IMG/VR virus record: IMGVR_UViG_3300021479_000043
Location: 1-39,962 of that record
Reading direction: 5' to 3' (one strand)
Length of the DNA: 39,962 bases
Source: a virus
The notes under the pieces: generated by a model
What the model saw: the letters and a program-made list of their open reading frames with translations, nothing else
Told to the model about the DNA's origin: nothing
Database searches by the model: none
Program-made: the position numbers and the translations under genes
Shown here: piece by piece, positions 24,694 to 34,470 of the stretch
How the letters are laid out: every line of letters begins with the position of its first letter
Position numbering within the stretch: position 1 is the stretch's first letter

Positions 24694-25895
24694 AGCGCTT
24701 TATTCCCTGGAACTTCTAGAAACTTCTTAAGATTATCCTTGGGTATATATCCTGTCGTTCCATCTGCTTTTTGTACTCCGACATGATCTTTAGGAATAAT
24801 TGCCTTCTGTTCTTTTACTTTAGCCTGATATTGTTTCTCAAGATTAGCGTCGATTTTTCGGAATTCACCTTTCAATTGTGCAGTTCTTCCTGCTGATTTT
24901 TTCTCTGCCATCCTTTCAGCTTTGTCATAATCTATCTTTCTGATTCCACCATGTTGATCTATAATATCCTGAATGACTTGTTCACGTGTTGAGTTTATTT
25001 CATTAATAATTTGCATTTGTTTCAATATCTGCGCACGACCTTCTTCTGAGTTAGCTAAAGTAGGAAGTCTTCTCATAAATTGCTGAAGATCAAAATTTGT
25101 TACCCTTGCTCCATAAGAATCTTTAGCATTAGTTGTAAAGTCGTTCAGGGTTTTTACATATCTCTGAGCTTCAGGAGAAGCCAAACCAGGAATGAATAAC
25201 TCTCCAGATTGAGGATTGATATTTAATCTCTCAATTGTTCCAATTTGGGGAGAAAGTTCTTCTAATATATTTAAATGATCTTTTTCGGAATCCAATGCGC
25301 GTTTCTTTTCTATTGAAGCTTGAAATAGAGGTAGATTTATTCCGTATCTAGATTCTTCTCTTCTTACTCTTTCACGAGGAGTTAGACCTTTATCGAAATC
25401 TATGAAAGATAGTTTTTCTCTGGGTTCAATTTCTTCTTCCTCATTTAGCACTCCTTGCTCTGCCAAGGTTGTATTTAACGCATTATTGCGATTAGATCTT
25501 TCTATAAGATCTCTTGTAATAGCAGTCTTACCACCTTCTGAAGCCGCTTCATATTTATCAGCTTCTTCGTCTCCATAATATTTCCTTATGACATCACTTC
25601 GGTGTTTATCTTCTATTTTTTCATTCTTAGTTTTTTCATTTTTGAAATTACCTTCCAAAGTGCTCTTTAAAGCCTGCTGTCTTAATCCTGGAGTCCTTAT
25701 ACCTGCAAGATCAACCCCCAGTTTCTTAGCAGCTGCGTTCTCTTCATTATAAAGACGTTCCTGCTCTTTCTTCTGGTGCTGCCCTACCAAGGATTGCGCC
25801 TTATATTGCCCATATGCCTGCCCTGCATTAGATAATCCAATTCCCAGACTATCTAAGAATGATGGTTTTCTGTTTTCCTCTATGATATCAGGCAT
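24690..25895 (-). CDS. Predicted DNA-ejection (internal virion) protein
   Basis: 401 residues. N-terminal amphipathic segment (SFLDSLGIGLSNAGQAYGQY) and otherwise strongly coiled-coil, polar sequence, like ejection proteins of podoviruses. One-base overlap with the gene upstream. A tail-fibre-like role is ruled out by composition. Confidence 0.55.
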   Translation of the reverse strand: MPDIIEENRKPSFLDSLGIGLSNAGQAYGQYKAQSLVGQHQKKEQERLYNEENAAAKKLGVDLAGIRTPGLRQQALKSTLEGNFKNEKTKNEKIEDKHRSDVIRKYYGDEEADKYEAASEGGKTAITRDLIERSNRNNALNTTLAEQGVLNEEEEIEPREKLSFIDFDKGLTPRERVRREESRYGINLPLFQASIEKKRALDSEKDHLNILEELSPQIGTIERLNINPQSGELFIPGLASPEAQRYVKTLNDFTTNAKDSYGARVTNFDLQQFMRRLPTLANSEEGRAQILKQMQIINEINSTREQVIQDIIDQHGGIRKIDYDKAERMAEKKSAGRTAQLKGEFRKIDANLEKQYQAKVKEQKAIIPKDHVGVQKADGTTGYIPKDNLKKFLEVPGNKAL

Positions 25896-26599
25896 TACAT
25901 CCCCCTTTCAAATTCTGATCTAAAATTAGAATTAGTATAAGGATTAGGGTTTGACCCAGAATTCCCCCATGAATTCGACAAATTAGAGATACCTGACCAG
26001 TCAATACCTCCTTGATCCTCTTGACCCATCACGCCTTTTCCAAAAGCACCACCTAAAGAATAACCTGCTGCTGCTCCTTGTGGACCACCAAAGAATCCAC
26101 CTGCTAGTCCTCCTGCAATAGGTGCAGCACCTCCAACCAGACGCTGCCAGAAAGAAGGTTTGCGCTGCTTCTTAACAAGATAGTTCTCATAAGGGCGTTG
26201 CTCCAATAATTCACTGCTGAGACCTCTTAAATCCTGCAAAGCCTGTCTCTGTAGATCTTGACGTTGAGATTGTAATTGCTGAGAAAAATTAGAAGCCTGC
26301 TGACCCGATTCATTCTGGAAACCACTAGTTCTGCGGGAACCTAAACCACCTTGGCTAAATCTTGAAGCTAATCCACCTTGTAACTCACTGAATTGACGCA
26401 ATGCCGGAGCTTCCATCTCTGCAAATGCTGATTGGTCACCACCTGCCAAACGGTTAAGTTGACTGTTCGGTCCTGCGTGTTGAAACATTTGCTGATGCAA
26501 TTTGACTTGGTCAGGAGTATAGATCTGACGTTGACCTTGACTATATCCCGAAGGTGTTTTATTTCCTGCCTTTCCGCTAGCTCCTATTAAAGAAGTCAT
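25895..26599 (-). CDS. Predicted DNA-ejection protein with glycine-rich membrane segment
   Basis: 234 residues. Gln/Ser/Arg-rich first half (QQLQSQRQDLQRQALQDLR) and a Gly-rich hydrophobic segment about 160-190 (GGAAPIAGGLAGGFFGG) able to enter membranes, as in P22 gp7-like ejection proteins. Followed without a gap by the two other ejection candidates. Confidence 0.6.
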   Translation of the reverse strand: MTSLIGASGKAGNKTPSGYSQGQRQIYTPDQVKLHQQMFQHAGPNSQLNRLAGGDQSAFAEMEAPALRQFSELQGGLASRFSQGGLGSRRTSGFQNESGQQASNFSQQLQSQRQDLQRQALQDLRGLSSELLEQRPYENYLVKKQRKPSFWQRLVGGAAPIAGGLAGGFFGGPQGAAAGYSLGGAFGKGVMGQEDQGGIDWSGISNLSNSWGNSGSNPNPYTNSNFRSEFERGM

Positions 26600-26619
26600 T
26601 TGATACCTCGTTTACTACG

Positions 26620-27090
26620 TTATACCTGAGATAACCATTCGAGAACAATATAACCATTTGTTCCTCCTGCCGTTGCTCCTTTCTGAATGTTTATAGTGGT
26701 AGGAGTAACGGAAATCCCTACTTGATTTGTCACGTTGGTAGCCTCCACAAATGGAAGAGGATACCAATTGGTCCCATCTGTGAATGTGCCGAAAATACGT
26801 ATAAATGCAAAGATTCCTTTTAAATTTATACCATGGGTAATCTGTGTTAAGGCACCTGAAAATGTAAATGTAAAAACCTGTCTTAATCCCTGCTGCCTTT
26901 GATTGGTTAAAAACCATGACTCACCTGTAATAGCAGGGCGATTCACAGGAAATATCCCGATAATCCGATTGTTGACGGCATTGGCTATATCTACATAACT
27001 CTTATTGACTTCAACACAAAGTTGATGAAGATCTTCAGGATACTCCCTGGATGTTCTAAGGTAGGCAACTCTATTGACAACATTATTCAT
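26620..27090 (-). CDS. Virion protein, tail-associated
   Basis: 156 residues. RVAYLRTSREYPEDLHQLCV, then RPAITGESWFLTNQRQQGLR and a beta-rich second half form a pattern that I associate with small structural proteins of environmental podoviruses. The start overlaps the 926-residue gene by ATGA. A frame +1 within it is only a shadow. Confidence 0.6.
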   Translation of the reverse strand: MNNVVNRVAYLRTSREYPEDLHQLCVEVNKSYVDIANAVNNRIIGIFPVNRPAITGESWFLTNQRQQGLRQVFTFTFSGALTQITHGINLKGIFAFIRIFGTFTDGTNWYPLPFVEATNVTNQVGISVTPTTINIQKGATAGGTNGYIVLEWLSQV

Positions 27091-29867
27091 ACTAACATCT
27101 GAGAGGGTTGTACGTCTAAAATTATCGAATGTAGTTCAATTTCAGCAAATTGACTGATAGTCGTTCCATCATCATTCAATGCCCTTAACTGCGTGTCATT
27201 CATGGTAAATCCAATTTGAACAGTATCTCCAATAAGTGAAGTATTCATCCGATGCCATGTCTGCGCCTGTTGTTGCGCCGTAGAAATCTGCAAGTTAATA
27301 TTTGCAGGAGTTAAACCAAGATTTGTACTCTCAGGACATGTATAGAGTACTGTTGAATAAATTAATGAATTGTTCTGAGAATTTATCGAAGGTATAATTT
27401 GCACCTCAAAAGGATACTCAGGATTATTATAGGCCGTCCCTGAATTCTGGCTTAAAAATATCAAAAGAGTGATTTGTGCATTTGGAGTGGTCGACAGAAG
27501 ATATTGTTGCGGTCCCAATCTTGTTTTTCTCGATAATTGCCATGCTGCCGGAAACTGTTTTGTTTGAATGAAAGGATTATATATTCGAGTAATTAAACCA
27601 CCACCCTGATATGTTCCAGATCCTATTGATGGATTCAATGTAAACGAATTCAAGTCGGGTATAGTCGCAACAGAAAAGACTTTTCCATTCACGGAAGAGG
27701 CAATCGTTCCTAAAACTCCACTAATTATAATATAATCATTCTGGTTTAAGCAATGATTTGGGCATGTGATAGTGCTTGAGGATATATTCTGAATAGTTAA
27801 AGATGTTGCTTCTGATGTTTCCGAATCCTCGATTGCTCTAAAAACGATAAAACCTTGCTGGTTTCCTGCTATAACAACTGGTTGGCGTAGGTTTGAAGAG
27901 CTCGAATTCCAAGGATCATTCCATGTTTCCCATGTTAAATCAGCCGGTAATATTGCCCATGTTAAACCTGTAGTCGGTCGAAATGTTCCATAGGTAGTGT
28001 AAGATTCATTGAAAATTGCCCAACTCAAGTCCCTGTAGTTATATTGTAGAGTCTGTGTAGGGAAAATATTTGCATTTTGATTTCCACAGTAGGTTAAGTA
28101 AACCCATTCATTTATAAAGTCACGTTGCGATGTGATTCTTTCCGTTCCATTATTATTCAAAGACATTTCAAATACTTGATCAATCACATCTGAATCTATT
28201 CTAGAGCACGATGTTTGAGAAGTTACAACAATTCCCCGATGTCCCCGTGTCATCACGCCTTGATCGAATATTATCGTTGAAAATGTGCTGCTTGAACCCA
28301 ATTCTGAATTGATTAAATAAAACACAAAAGGAACGATATCATTTCCGGTATAGAGAAAGCGGGTTTGAGACCTGTTGAAACCAACAATTAAAGCATCTTC
28401 ATTTACTCCAACTGTAGTGATCTCCTGTGAAATCCCCGCTGTTGCAAACCCTCCGAATCCTGTTTGATCTTCGAACCATGCTGGTGATGTTGCCGTTTGA
28501 TTTATAGGCACTAATATTGGATGGAATGTTGTTCCGGCAGATACAGGAGTATCTATCGCATCATTTGGAATGTTCGTATAAGAGGCTGTATAATAAGGTG
28601 TTCCATTTTGGCTATAGATAACTGTATCCTGAAGATATTTAGGACTACCTGTAGATGATTGTATGACCGGACCAAAGAAAAGAAGTCTGTCTTTAAATGG
28701 AAGCATTAATCTAGCCCCCACAAGATAATACTGAGCCGCAGGAAGATCGGATATCGAATATATAGCCTGTGATAATGGAGGTGAAAAATTCACCCATCCA
28801 TTTCCTTGTACAAACATCTGGTTCGTTGTACTTCCGTTTGTAGGATCTCCATCATACCATCTTAAACAATCAATCGCCGGATTTGCATTGCTTGTAAGAT
28901 ATTGTGCTATTCCTCCAGAAGAATAGGCCCCAGTAAACTTAGAAAAAGGAAAAATAACATTGACATCATTAAGACCTGGCAAAACTTGCACAACATATCC
29001 ACTTTGGAAATTAATCCCTGTGATTCCTTGAACTTCATTAACAAAAACAAAGTCACCTACAACAAGTCCATGACCTACAATTGTTAAATCTGCAACCACT
29101 CCATTCGGAACGCCAGGAGGGGCATTGATATAAGCCGGAATACCTGTAATCGGTTTAAACTGCATTCCGATGGCAGATCCTGTAAATTCAACGTCTATCC
29201 CATTTGTAACCCATAAAGCACCTTGATAATTGGTTGACCAAAATTGCTGATAATTCTGACCATTCCAATTTAATGGTGTTGGAGTGCTTTTAGGAACATA
29301 TGTAGGTAAATTGACTGAATCCGCAGCAGGATTTTTATAAAAGCTGACATCCCAAATATTATAAGGGAAAGCAGTCGAAATATTATAAGAATAAGTCGTA
29401 TCAAAAGCTAAATTGCCTGGAAATTGTGTTTGAGTTAGGTCTAAATCTTCCAATCCCATTACAGGCAATGTTGGAAAATATAATATTGCAGTGCTTGCCT
29501 TAGATCCTAAGATTGTTAGAGTGCCTGCTATTCTATCCAGTACAGCTGACCCAGAACTATTTGTGAGAAGTGTAACAGGATTTGCACCACCCGGATCATA
29601 AAAAATATCTGTTCCGATAGTGAAAGATACTATTCCAGAGGCAATAGGAATTGGAGTAATATTAATAGTTCGATTTCCTGCTCCGTCTGTTTTTGCAAGA
29701 AATCTGGAAAGTCTGCCTAAAAGTGATGTTCCACGTTTCCTTTTAATCCGTCCACGCCATTGGTATGCATTTATCAAAGTAGGAAAGGAATCGTTATCTA
29801 TATTAAATGCTGTACGATCCTTTCTTATACCTTTGTCGATTGGACCGATGACAATTTTTTCACCCAT
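27087..29867 (-). CDS. Tail hub protein, P22 gp10-like stabilisation protein
   Basis: 926 residues. The opening IGPIDKGIRKDRTAFNIDND followed by LINAYQWRGRIKRKRG is the signature of the large tail hub (packaged-DNA stabilisation) proteins of P22-like podoviruses. Two E1-FCCH-like inserts are seen (around residues 255-325, TIVGHGLVVGDFVFVNEVQG, and 690-760, TITCPNHCLNQNDYIIISGV). It would plug the portal-proximal channel and bind fibres. Confidence 0.75.
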   Translation of the reverse strand: MGEKIVIGPIDKGIRKDRTAFNIDNDSFPTLINAYQWRGRIKRKRGTSLLGRLSRFLAKTDGAGNRTINITPIPIASGIVSFTIGTDIFYDPGGANPVTLLTNSSGSAVLDRIAGTLTILGSKASTAILYFPTLPVMGLEDLDLTQTQFPGNLAFDTTYSYNISTAFPYNIWDVSFYKNPAADSVNLPTYVPKSTPTPLNWNGQNYQQFWSTNYQGALWVTNGIDVEFTGSAIGMQFKPITGIPAYINAPPGVPNGVVADLTIVGHGLVVGDFVFVNEVQGITGINFQSGYVVQVLPGLNDVNVIFPFSKFTGAYSSGGIAQYLTSNANPAIDCLRWYDGDPTNGSTTNQMFVQGNGWVNFSPPLSQAIYSISDLPAAQYYLVGARLMLPFKDRLLFFGPVIQSSTGSPKYLQDTVIYSQNGTPYYTASYTNIPNDAIDTPVSAGTTFHPILVPINQTATSPAWFEDQTGFGGFATAGISQEITTVGVNEDALIVGFNRSQTRFLYTGNDIVPFVFYLINSELGSSSTFSTIIFDQGVMTRGHRGIVVTSQTSCSRIDSDVIDQVFEMSLNNNGTERITSQRDFINEWVYLTYCGNQNANIFPTQTLQYNYRDLSWAIFNESYTTYGTFRPTTGLTWAILPADLTWETWNDPWNSSSSNLRQPVVIAGNQQGFIVFRAIEDSETSEATSLTIQNISSSTITCPNHCLNQNDYIIISGVLGTIASSVNGKVFSVATIPDLNSFTLNPSIGSGTYQGGGLITRIYNPFIQTKQFPAAWQLSRKTRLGPQQYLLSTTPNAQITLLIFLSQNSGTAYNNPEYPFEVQIIPSINSQNNSLIYSTVLYTCPESTNLGLTPANINLQISTAQQQAQTWHRMNTSLIGDTVQIGFTMNDTQLRALNDDGTTISQFAEIELHSIILDVQPSQMLV

Positions 29868-29874
29868 AAAATCT

Positions 29875-30453
29875 CTATTGAGCTCCTATAGCTATCCATA
29901 AAAAAGATCCTGCTATTCCCGATCCACTACCATCACGCATCATGACAGAACCTCCGGCACCAGTAGGGAGAGCTGTAAATTGAATAAAACCTCTATTATT
30001 TCCACCAGTTTCTATTCTTGTTAAGGATGCTGAAAAAAATGTTGAAAAATTTGGATTAAAACTGATCGTACCTATTCCAGCACCATTTGTTGTCCCTTGA
30101 CCCCATTGAAGAATAATCCCTCCAGAAAGTGATGTTGATCCTGTTGTCGAGGATGTTGTTGGTCCAGAAATAATCACAGTCGGCCCAAGAGCATTTTGCC
30201 ATATAGGCCAAGAATTTCCATTGATTAAGTTAGCATACAAAACTCCATCAGCATTTGCTCCCAAACCGCCGGGAGCAGATGTATTCTTTAAATGCACCCA
30301 TTTATGATTTCCGCCCGCATTATTGTTAAATCCAAAATGATCTTGTGCTATGAGATTTGCAACTGAAGCATTGTTAGTGGTCATGCTTGGTTGATCAACA
30401 GAAGGATTATTCCCAGAGACAGGTAACGGAGTATTATAAGTCTGAAATGTCAT
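29875..30453 (-). CDS. Tail fibre/knob protein with gp53-like C-terminal domain
   Basis: 192 residues. The C-terminal half (SGGIILQWGQGTTNGAGIGT to SFLWIAIGAQ) matches the gp53-like C-terminal domain (ILQWG ... WIAIG) found at tips of tail fibres of several phages; residues 1-80 are likely the attachment part. Two-base gap from the adaptor gene upstream. Confidence 0.65.
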   Translation of the reverse strand: MTFQTYNTPLPVSGNNPSVDQPSMTTNNASVANLIAQDHFGFNNNAGGNHKWVHLKNTSAPGGLGANADGVLYANLINGNSWPIWQNALGPTVIISGPTTSSTTGSTSLSGGIILQWGQGTTNGAGIGTISFNPNFSTFFSASLTRIETGGNNRGFIQFTALPTGAGGSVMMRDGSGSGIAGSFLWIAIGAQ

Positions 30454-30454
30454 A

Positions 30455-31771
30455 TTAGAACCCTGTGTTACCTAAGTTATTATATCCTGAATAGCCTTGA
30501 TTCATTCCTTGACTATAGATTGTCTGTGTTCGTGTGCTCGTCCACTGTCTTTGACTTCGTTTCCAAACGAGTAATTCTTGTTCTCTAAATAAAGGTTCAT
30601 AGAAATTGAATTGATCCACATCTCCTGTATCCGAGAGAATCTTTCTAGCGGCTCCTCGCGCAATATATTCAGACATATATCCAAATGGAACTGCCGCGGA
30701 AGTAGTAAGGAAAGCTGCCGGAGTTAGATATGCATCCAACTCCACTAGCCATTGTTGAGAGGGAGGGACTCTCAACGTAATCACATTATTATAATAAAGA
30801 ATACCGCGAGGAAGACCAGTATTGAAATAATAACATTGCGCATTGATGTTGGCTCCAGAAGGTATAGAAGAAGGGAAAAACACGTTTGTAGCAATACCTG
30901 TCAGATAATTTATAACATTTTGAAAACTAGTCGCTGTGCCACCTGCGGTATAGGCAGTAAAAGAAGTTGAGTCAACATTTATAGTAATCGTAGTTGGTGT
31001 AACAGCGGTAATAGTGAATGTTTTACCATTCAATTGTGTCATTCCACCCACACCAGTAATTTGAATCGTTTGATTGAGTGCAAAAGTATTATTGGCTGTA
31101 ATTACAGCAGGATTTGCCTGCGTAATAGCTGTTATATTGGATATTTTTGTATAACCACCAGAAAGGGGCAAATTCCCCGTAGGAGCAGGACCTGGTTGCA
31201 TCAAAAGACCTAAGTTTGTATTACCACTCAAAAATTCTCCACTATCGGAAATAGTAATATTTGATCCATCAGCAGCTTGAGAAGTCAAATAAACCGCTGG
31301 AAATACGCTTGTTGTCGGAATTGTAGCGATTAAATTTCCTGCACTAGTGACTACAGGAGGATCTTGATTAACTCCTGTAGCAATAATACCAGTAATATCG
31401 ACATGACCCCGTAACAATGCTTGAATTGGCGGATTGAGTGGAGTCGAATTGCTGTTGATAATCGGAAGATTTATTGAGTATGGTCCCGCACTCCCATTTC
31501 CCGTCGCAACCACATTCAAAGGCTGAACTATATTCTGAAACCAGTTAAAGAATGGTGTTTTTTCAGTATAAAAACCCACCCTTACACCATTCACATAGGC
31601 AGGTTCCATAAATCCTTGATATACCGGAAAAGAAGCTATCGTCTGAGATCCGGGTTCCGTCTGCACATTGTATAAAGGCATATTATATTGATCGACTCCA
31701 GGTTGAGTCTGGAATTGATATTTTGTTTTAAAATCAAAGAGCTGTACCCGAGCATCGACATCCATAATCAA
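30455..31771 (-). CDS. Head-tail adaptor, gp4-like, with inserted FCCH-like domain
   Basis: 438 residues. KYQFQTQPGVDQYNMPLYNV and GFYTEKTPFFNWFQ are typical of podovirus tail-accessory adaptors that bind the portal. An E1-FCCH-like module sits around 210-285 (ITAITQANPAVITANNTFAL, LNGKTFTITAVTPTTITINV). C-terminal half includes a beta domain. Followed by the fibre-tip and tail-hub genes. Confidence 0.6.
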   Translation of the reverse strand: MIMDVDARVQLFDFKTKYQFQTQPGVDQYNMPLYNVQTEPGSQTIASFPVYQGFMEPAYVNGVRVGFYTEKTPFFNWFQNIVQPLNVVATGNGSAGPYSINLPIINSNSTPLNPPIQALLRGHVDITGIIATGVNQDPPVVTSAGNLIATIPTTSVFPAVYLTSQAADGSNITISDSGEFLSGNTNLGLLMQPGPAPTGNLPLSGGYTKISNITAITQANPAVITANNTFALNQTIQITGVGGMTQLNGKTFTITAVTPTTITINVDSTSFTAYTAGGTATSFQNVINYLTGIATNVFFPSSIPSGANINAQCYYFNTGLPRGILYYNNVITLRVPPSQQWLVELDAYLTPAAFLTTSAAVPFGYMSEYIARGAARKILSDTGDVDQFNFYEPLFREQELLVWKRSQRQWTSTRTQTIYSQGMNQGYSGYNNLGNTGF

Positions 31772-31817
31772 AAATCTATTGATATAATCAATAATCAGAT
31801 TATCTGTTATGACTGCA

Positions 31818-31845
31818 TTAGAAGGACTTTTTATTATCCTTCTAA
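31818..31845. other. Stem-loop between adaptor and downstream genes
   Basis: Perfect 9-bp arms TTAGAAGGA (31818-31826) and TCCTTCTAA (31837-31845), with a 10-base loop. No T-tract, so not a canonical terminator; may be an mRNA processing or stability element in the long late transcript. Confidence 0.45.
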
Positions 31846-31863
31846 CGTAAGTAATGATGTCGC

Positions 31864-32154
31864 TTAATAGGTTGATAATAATTCTCCGTACTTTCTAATT
31901 GTTCTTATATTTACTGGTTTTGACAATCCTGCATATGAAGAATATCTACATAATAATTTGTTTACATAATTAGCACCGTCTTTATACTTAAAACTATATT
32001 TTTCTTTAATATATTTTCCTCTTTTCCCATTAAATACTTCTGCGAAAATTTCTTTTCTTCTTATATTTGTCTTTGTTGGATTGTGCGTAGCTTTTTTTTC
32101 TAAAAAAGTCATTAATTCGATCACAGATTTCAAATCTGGGTGAATATTTTCCAT
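31864..32154 (-). CDS. Hypothetical protein
   Basis: 96 residues, basic and helical (KKATHNPTKTNIRRKEIFAE; GKRGKYIKEKYSFKYKDGAN). AGAGGA before ATG; the site overlaps the stop of the upstream gene. An unusual basic, perhaps DNA-binding, gene amid structural genes. Confidence 0.6.
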   Translation of the reverse strand: MENIHPDLKSVIELMTFLEKKATHNPTKTNIRRKEIFAEVFNGKRGKYIKEKYSFKYKDGANYVNKLLCRYSSYAGLSKPVNIRTIRKYGELLSTY

Positions 32155-32168
32155 TTTTAATCATTCCT

Positions 32169-32759
32169 CTAATCAAATTTACCACTAGATCCAAAAAATG
32201 TTGTTCTCGCTGTCGTTACAGGTCTTGCCTCAATACGTGCAATAGTCGTATCCGCTGCCATTGAACCGTAGTAATTTCCTATCCCATCTGCACCAGTATT
32301 TTTTGTTTCCTGCATCACCAAGCGATGATAGAACTTGCGATTAAGCTGCTCAGCAAGATATCTAGGACCCCATACAGGTTTATTAGCCGGAACTACCCAT
32401 TCTTCTGCTGACACACCAGCGAAAGGCTTGGTCCACAGTTCCATAGATTCACCGATCAACTCTTTGTTCTCAGCGACAAACTGGACATACTGTTTGGAAT
32501 ATTCATAATCAGCACGGAAATTTTCATTGAATTTCTCACGAGAAGACACATAACGACGAGGTTTTAAATAGATGTCCTTGCTGTTCTTTATATCATTCTG
32601 AGAGAGTTTTGTCTGCGGTTCTGTCTCTTCTTTTGGCGCCTGATTCATTCGATCCATCGTCATTTGTTGAATGCCTTCATCAAACGCATCAAACTGACTT
32701 TTCGCCTTTTCTATCTCTCTTGCCGATTCTGAATTATTAAGTTTTGGCATTTCTTTCAT
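32169..32759 (-). CDS. Virion protein, unknown
   Basis: 196 residues. Helical charged first half (SAREIEKAKSQFDAFDEGIQ) and second half with EEWVVPANKPVWGPRYLAEQ. Located between decoration proteins and the connector; structural by position. Confidence 0.55.
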   Translation of the reverse strand: MKEMPKLNNSESAREIEKAKSQFDAFDEGIQQMTMDRMNQAPKEETEPQTKLSQNDIKNSKDIYLKPRRYVSSREKFNENFRADYEYSKQYVQFVAENKELIGESMELWTKPFAGVSAEEWVVPANKPVWGPRYLAEQLNRKFYHRLVMQETKNTGADGIGNYYGSMAADTTIARIEARPVTTARTTFFGSSGKFD

Positions 32760-32766
32760 GGTGTAC

Positions 32767-33189
32767 CTACAACGGTGAAATATTAGTAAAACTGCCTGGT
32801 ATTGACAAATTCAAATTTAGATTACCATTGGCATTAATTGCACCTGAATTCACATCGCCAATAGCCATGATTTGGGGTTGTGTTGAAGCATTTGAAGCCA
32901 CAAATTGATCAAAATTTGTGCTATCTATAGCTAAAGTGACCTGATTTGATGCAGGAATAGCGACCACAAGAGCAGATTTCTCATTCAACTGATAGGTTCC
33001 GAATGATGACGGTATTACCAGTCTTACCTGATTTCCTATCACATAATTATGGTTTACAGTCGTAGTGATGATGGTTTGATATCCTAGTGTGATAGCTGAG
33101 ATAAAGAAAAAACTCGGCTGATAGAACTGAGGTTCTATCGGAACATTCGCATAGGCTGGTATTGGATAACTGATGACTGTTGAAGACAT
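32767..33189 (-). CDS. FCCH-like virion protein, paralogue of the next gene upstream
   Basis: 140 residues from MSSTVISYPI; the frame is open further to 33225, but GGTGA lies just upstream of 33189. SAITLGYQTIITTTVNHNYV, VAIPASNQVTLAIDSTNFDQ and PQIMAIGDVNSG repeat the order and residues of the 33253 protein C-terminal half, so the two arose by duplication. Confidence 0.65.
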   Translation of the reverse strand: MSSTVISYPIPAYANVPIEPQFYQPSFFFISAITLGYQTIITTTVNHNYVIGNQVRLVIPSSFGTYQLNEKSALVVAIPASNQVTLAIDSTNFDQFVASNASTQPQIMAIGDVNSGAINANGNLNLNLSIPGSFTNISPL

Positions 33190-33252
33190 ATTCACCAATG
33201 GGTAGAGACAATCGTCTCCACCCACATTACAAAGAAATTATTATAATTTCAA

Positions 33253-34461
33253 TTAAGGACTTGATATATCGTGAAGGTAGGCTCTCCATTCCATGATATC
33301 CCCGTCAGAACCACCTACAAAGGCAGTTGTATCATTACGGGCACCAAAATTACCTATCACAAACCCTTGTCTAGTATTATTTACGAAACTTCCATTAATG
33401 GCAGGTCCGTTAATAGTATTGACACGAGTAGTGCCAATAGGCGAGTAATAAGGAGGTGGATATAGCGGAGATCCTGCGGAAATACCTACTCCGCCTGTAT
33501 TCACATCACCTACCGCTACTATTTGAGGTAAAGATAACCCTGGCTGGCTCGCCACTGTCTGATTAACAGTGAAAGGCGTGTATGCCGATGAGTTAATATT
33601 TACCACAACTGTGTTGTAATCCGTTACCGCAATTACATAACCATATTGGGGTGACCCAGGTGTCTGTAAATTAGGTAAAGAATTTAACTCTACAGTACCC
33701 CAAGCATTCGGAATTCTAAATGCTACCTGTTGACCTACAACAAAATTATGGGCATCTGTTGTATCAATCGTAGTAGTATTTCCAAGGGTTATAGCGCTAA
33801 TAGTTGTTGTTCCAGGGAAATAGAGATATGGATAAAGAACCTTTTTCCATGATCCAATATTACCTGTACTTGTAGCAGTATTGAAAGCAGTGTAATTGCT
33901 TCCCGATGTATCCCAAGGTATTGTGAATGTGGTTGCTGTCAACACAGTCACAGTAAACCAGATATAATTCAATTGAGGCATTCCAGTCGTCGCTGATTGG
34001 AAAAGTCCTTCAAAAATAATTACATCTCCACTCGAAAGATTATGGTTCGTCGCTGTTGTTACAGTCGTCGGACCACCTGCACCAGAAGTAGCAATGGAAA
34101 AATCAGCAGAAGCCACAGAATTGTGCTTATAAATAGGCCCAAACTGTAGAGCCTGTCCTGCTGAAAATACACTAATACCACCTCCCACTTGTACCATATC
34201 AGTTACAAGAGCCGCTCCACTGGATCTTTGGATCACAGTGTCATAGTTGACACCAGCGATCGTAAGAGGAGGAACGCTCGCATCCCAATATGCAAATGGA
34301 ACAGCATCATCTGTCATAACAGAGGCTGCCGTATAGTTGATTAACTCAACAAAATCAGGCATGAAAGGTAATGGGATTACCTTCACATTTGGAGCAGACG
34401 CCCCAATTGAACCACCTGAAACCGTATAATTACCTTTCGCCATTCTAGAATATTCAGTCAT
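33253..34461 (-). CDS. Virion protein with two E1-FCCH-like domains
   Basis: 402 residues, directly downstream of the capsid gene. Pattern (VTTATNHNLSSGDVIIFEGL ... LNYIWFTVTVLTATTFTIPW) and a second copy (IDTTDAHNFVVGQQVAFRIP ... YVIAVTDYNTVVVNINSSAY) match the E1-FCCH fold found in phage structural proteins. PQIVAVGDVNTGG is shared with the smaller protein downstream. A capsid decoration or head-completion role is likely. Confidence 0.6.
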   Translation of the reverse strand: MTEYSRMAKGNYTVSGGSIGASAPNVKVIPLPFMPDFVELINYTAASVMTDDAVPFAYWDASVPPLTIAGVNYDTVIQRSSGAALVTDMVQVGGGISVFSAGQALQFGPIYKHNSVASADFSIATSGAGGPTTVTTATNHNLSSGDVIIFEGLFQSATTGMPQLNYIWFTVTVLTATTFTIPWDTSGSNYTAFNTATSTGNIGSWKKVLYPYLYFPGTTTISAITLGNTTTIDTTDAHNFVVGQQVAFRIPNAWGTVELNSLPNLQTPGSPQYGYVIAVTDYNTVVVNINSSAYTPFTVNQTVASQPGLSLPQIVAVGDVNTGGVGISAGSPLYPPPYYSPIGTTRVNTINGPAINGSFVNNTRQGFVIGNFGARNDTTAFVGGSDGDIMEWRAYLHDISSP

Positions 34462-34470
34462 ATAGCCTCC

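Noticed and set aside
26615-26917. Minus-strand frame within the 26620 gene
   Set aside because: Different phase within a gene with a family-like pattern; no ribosome site.
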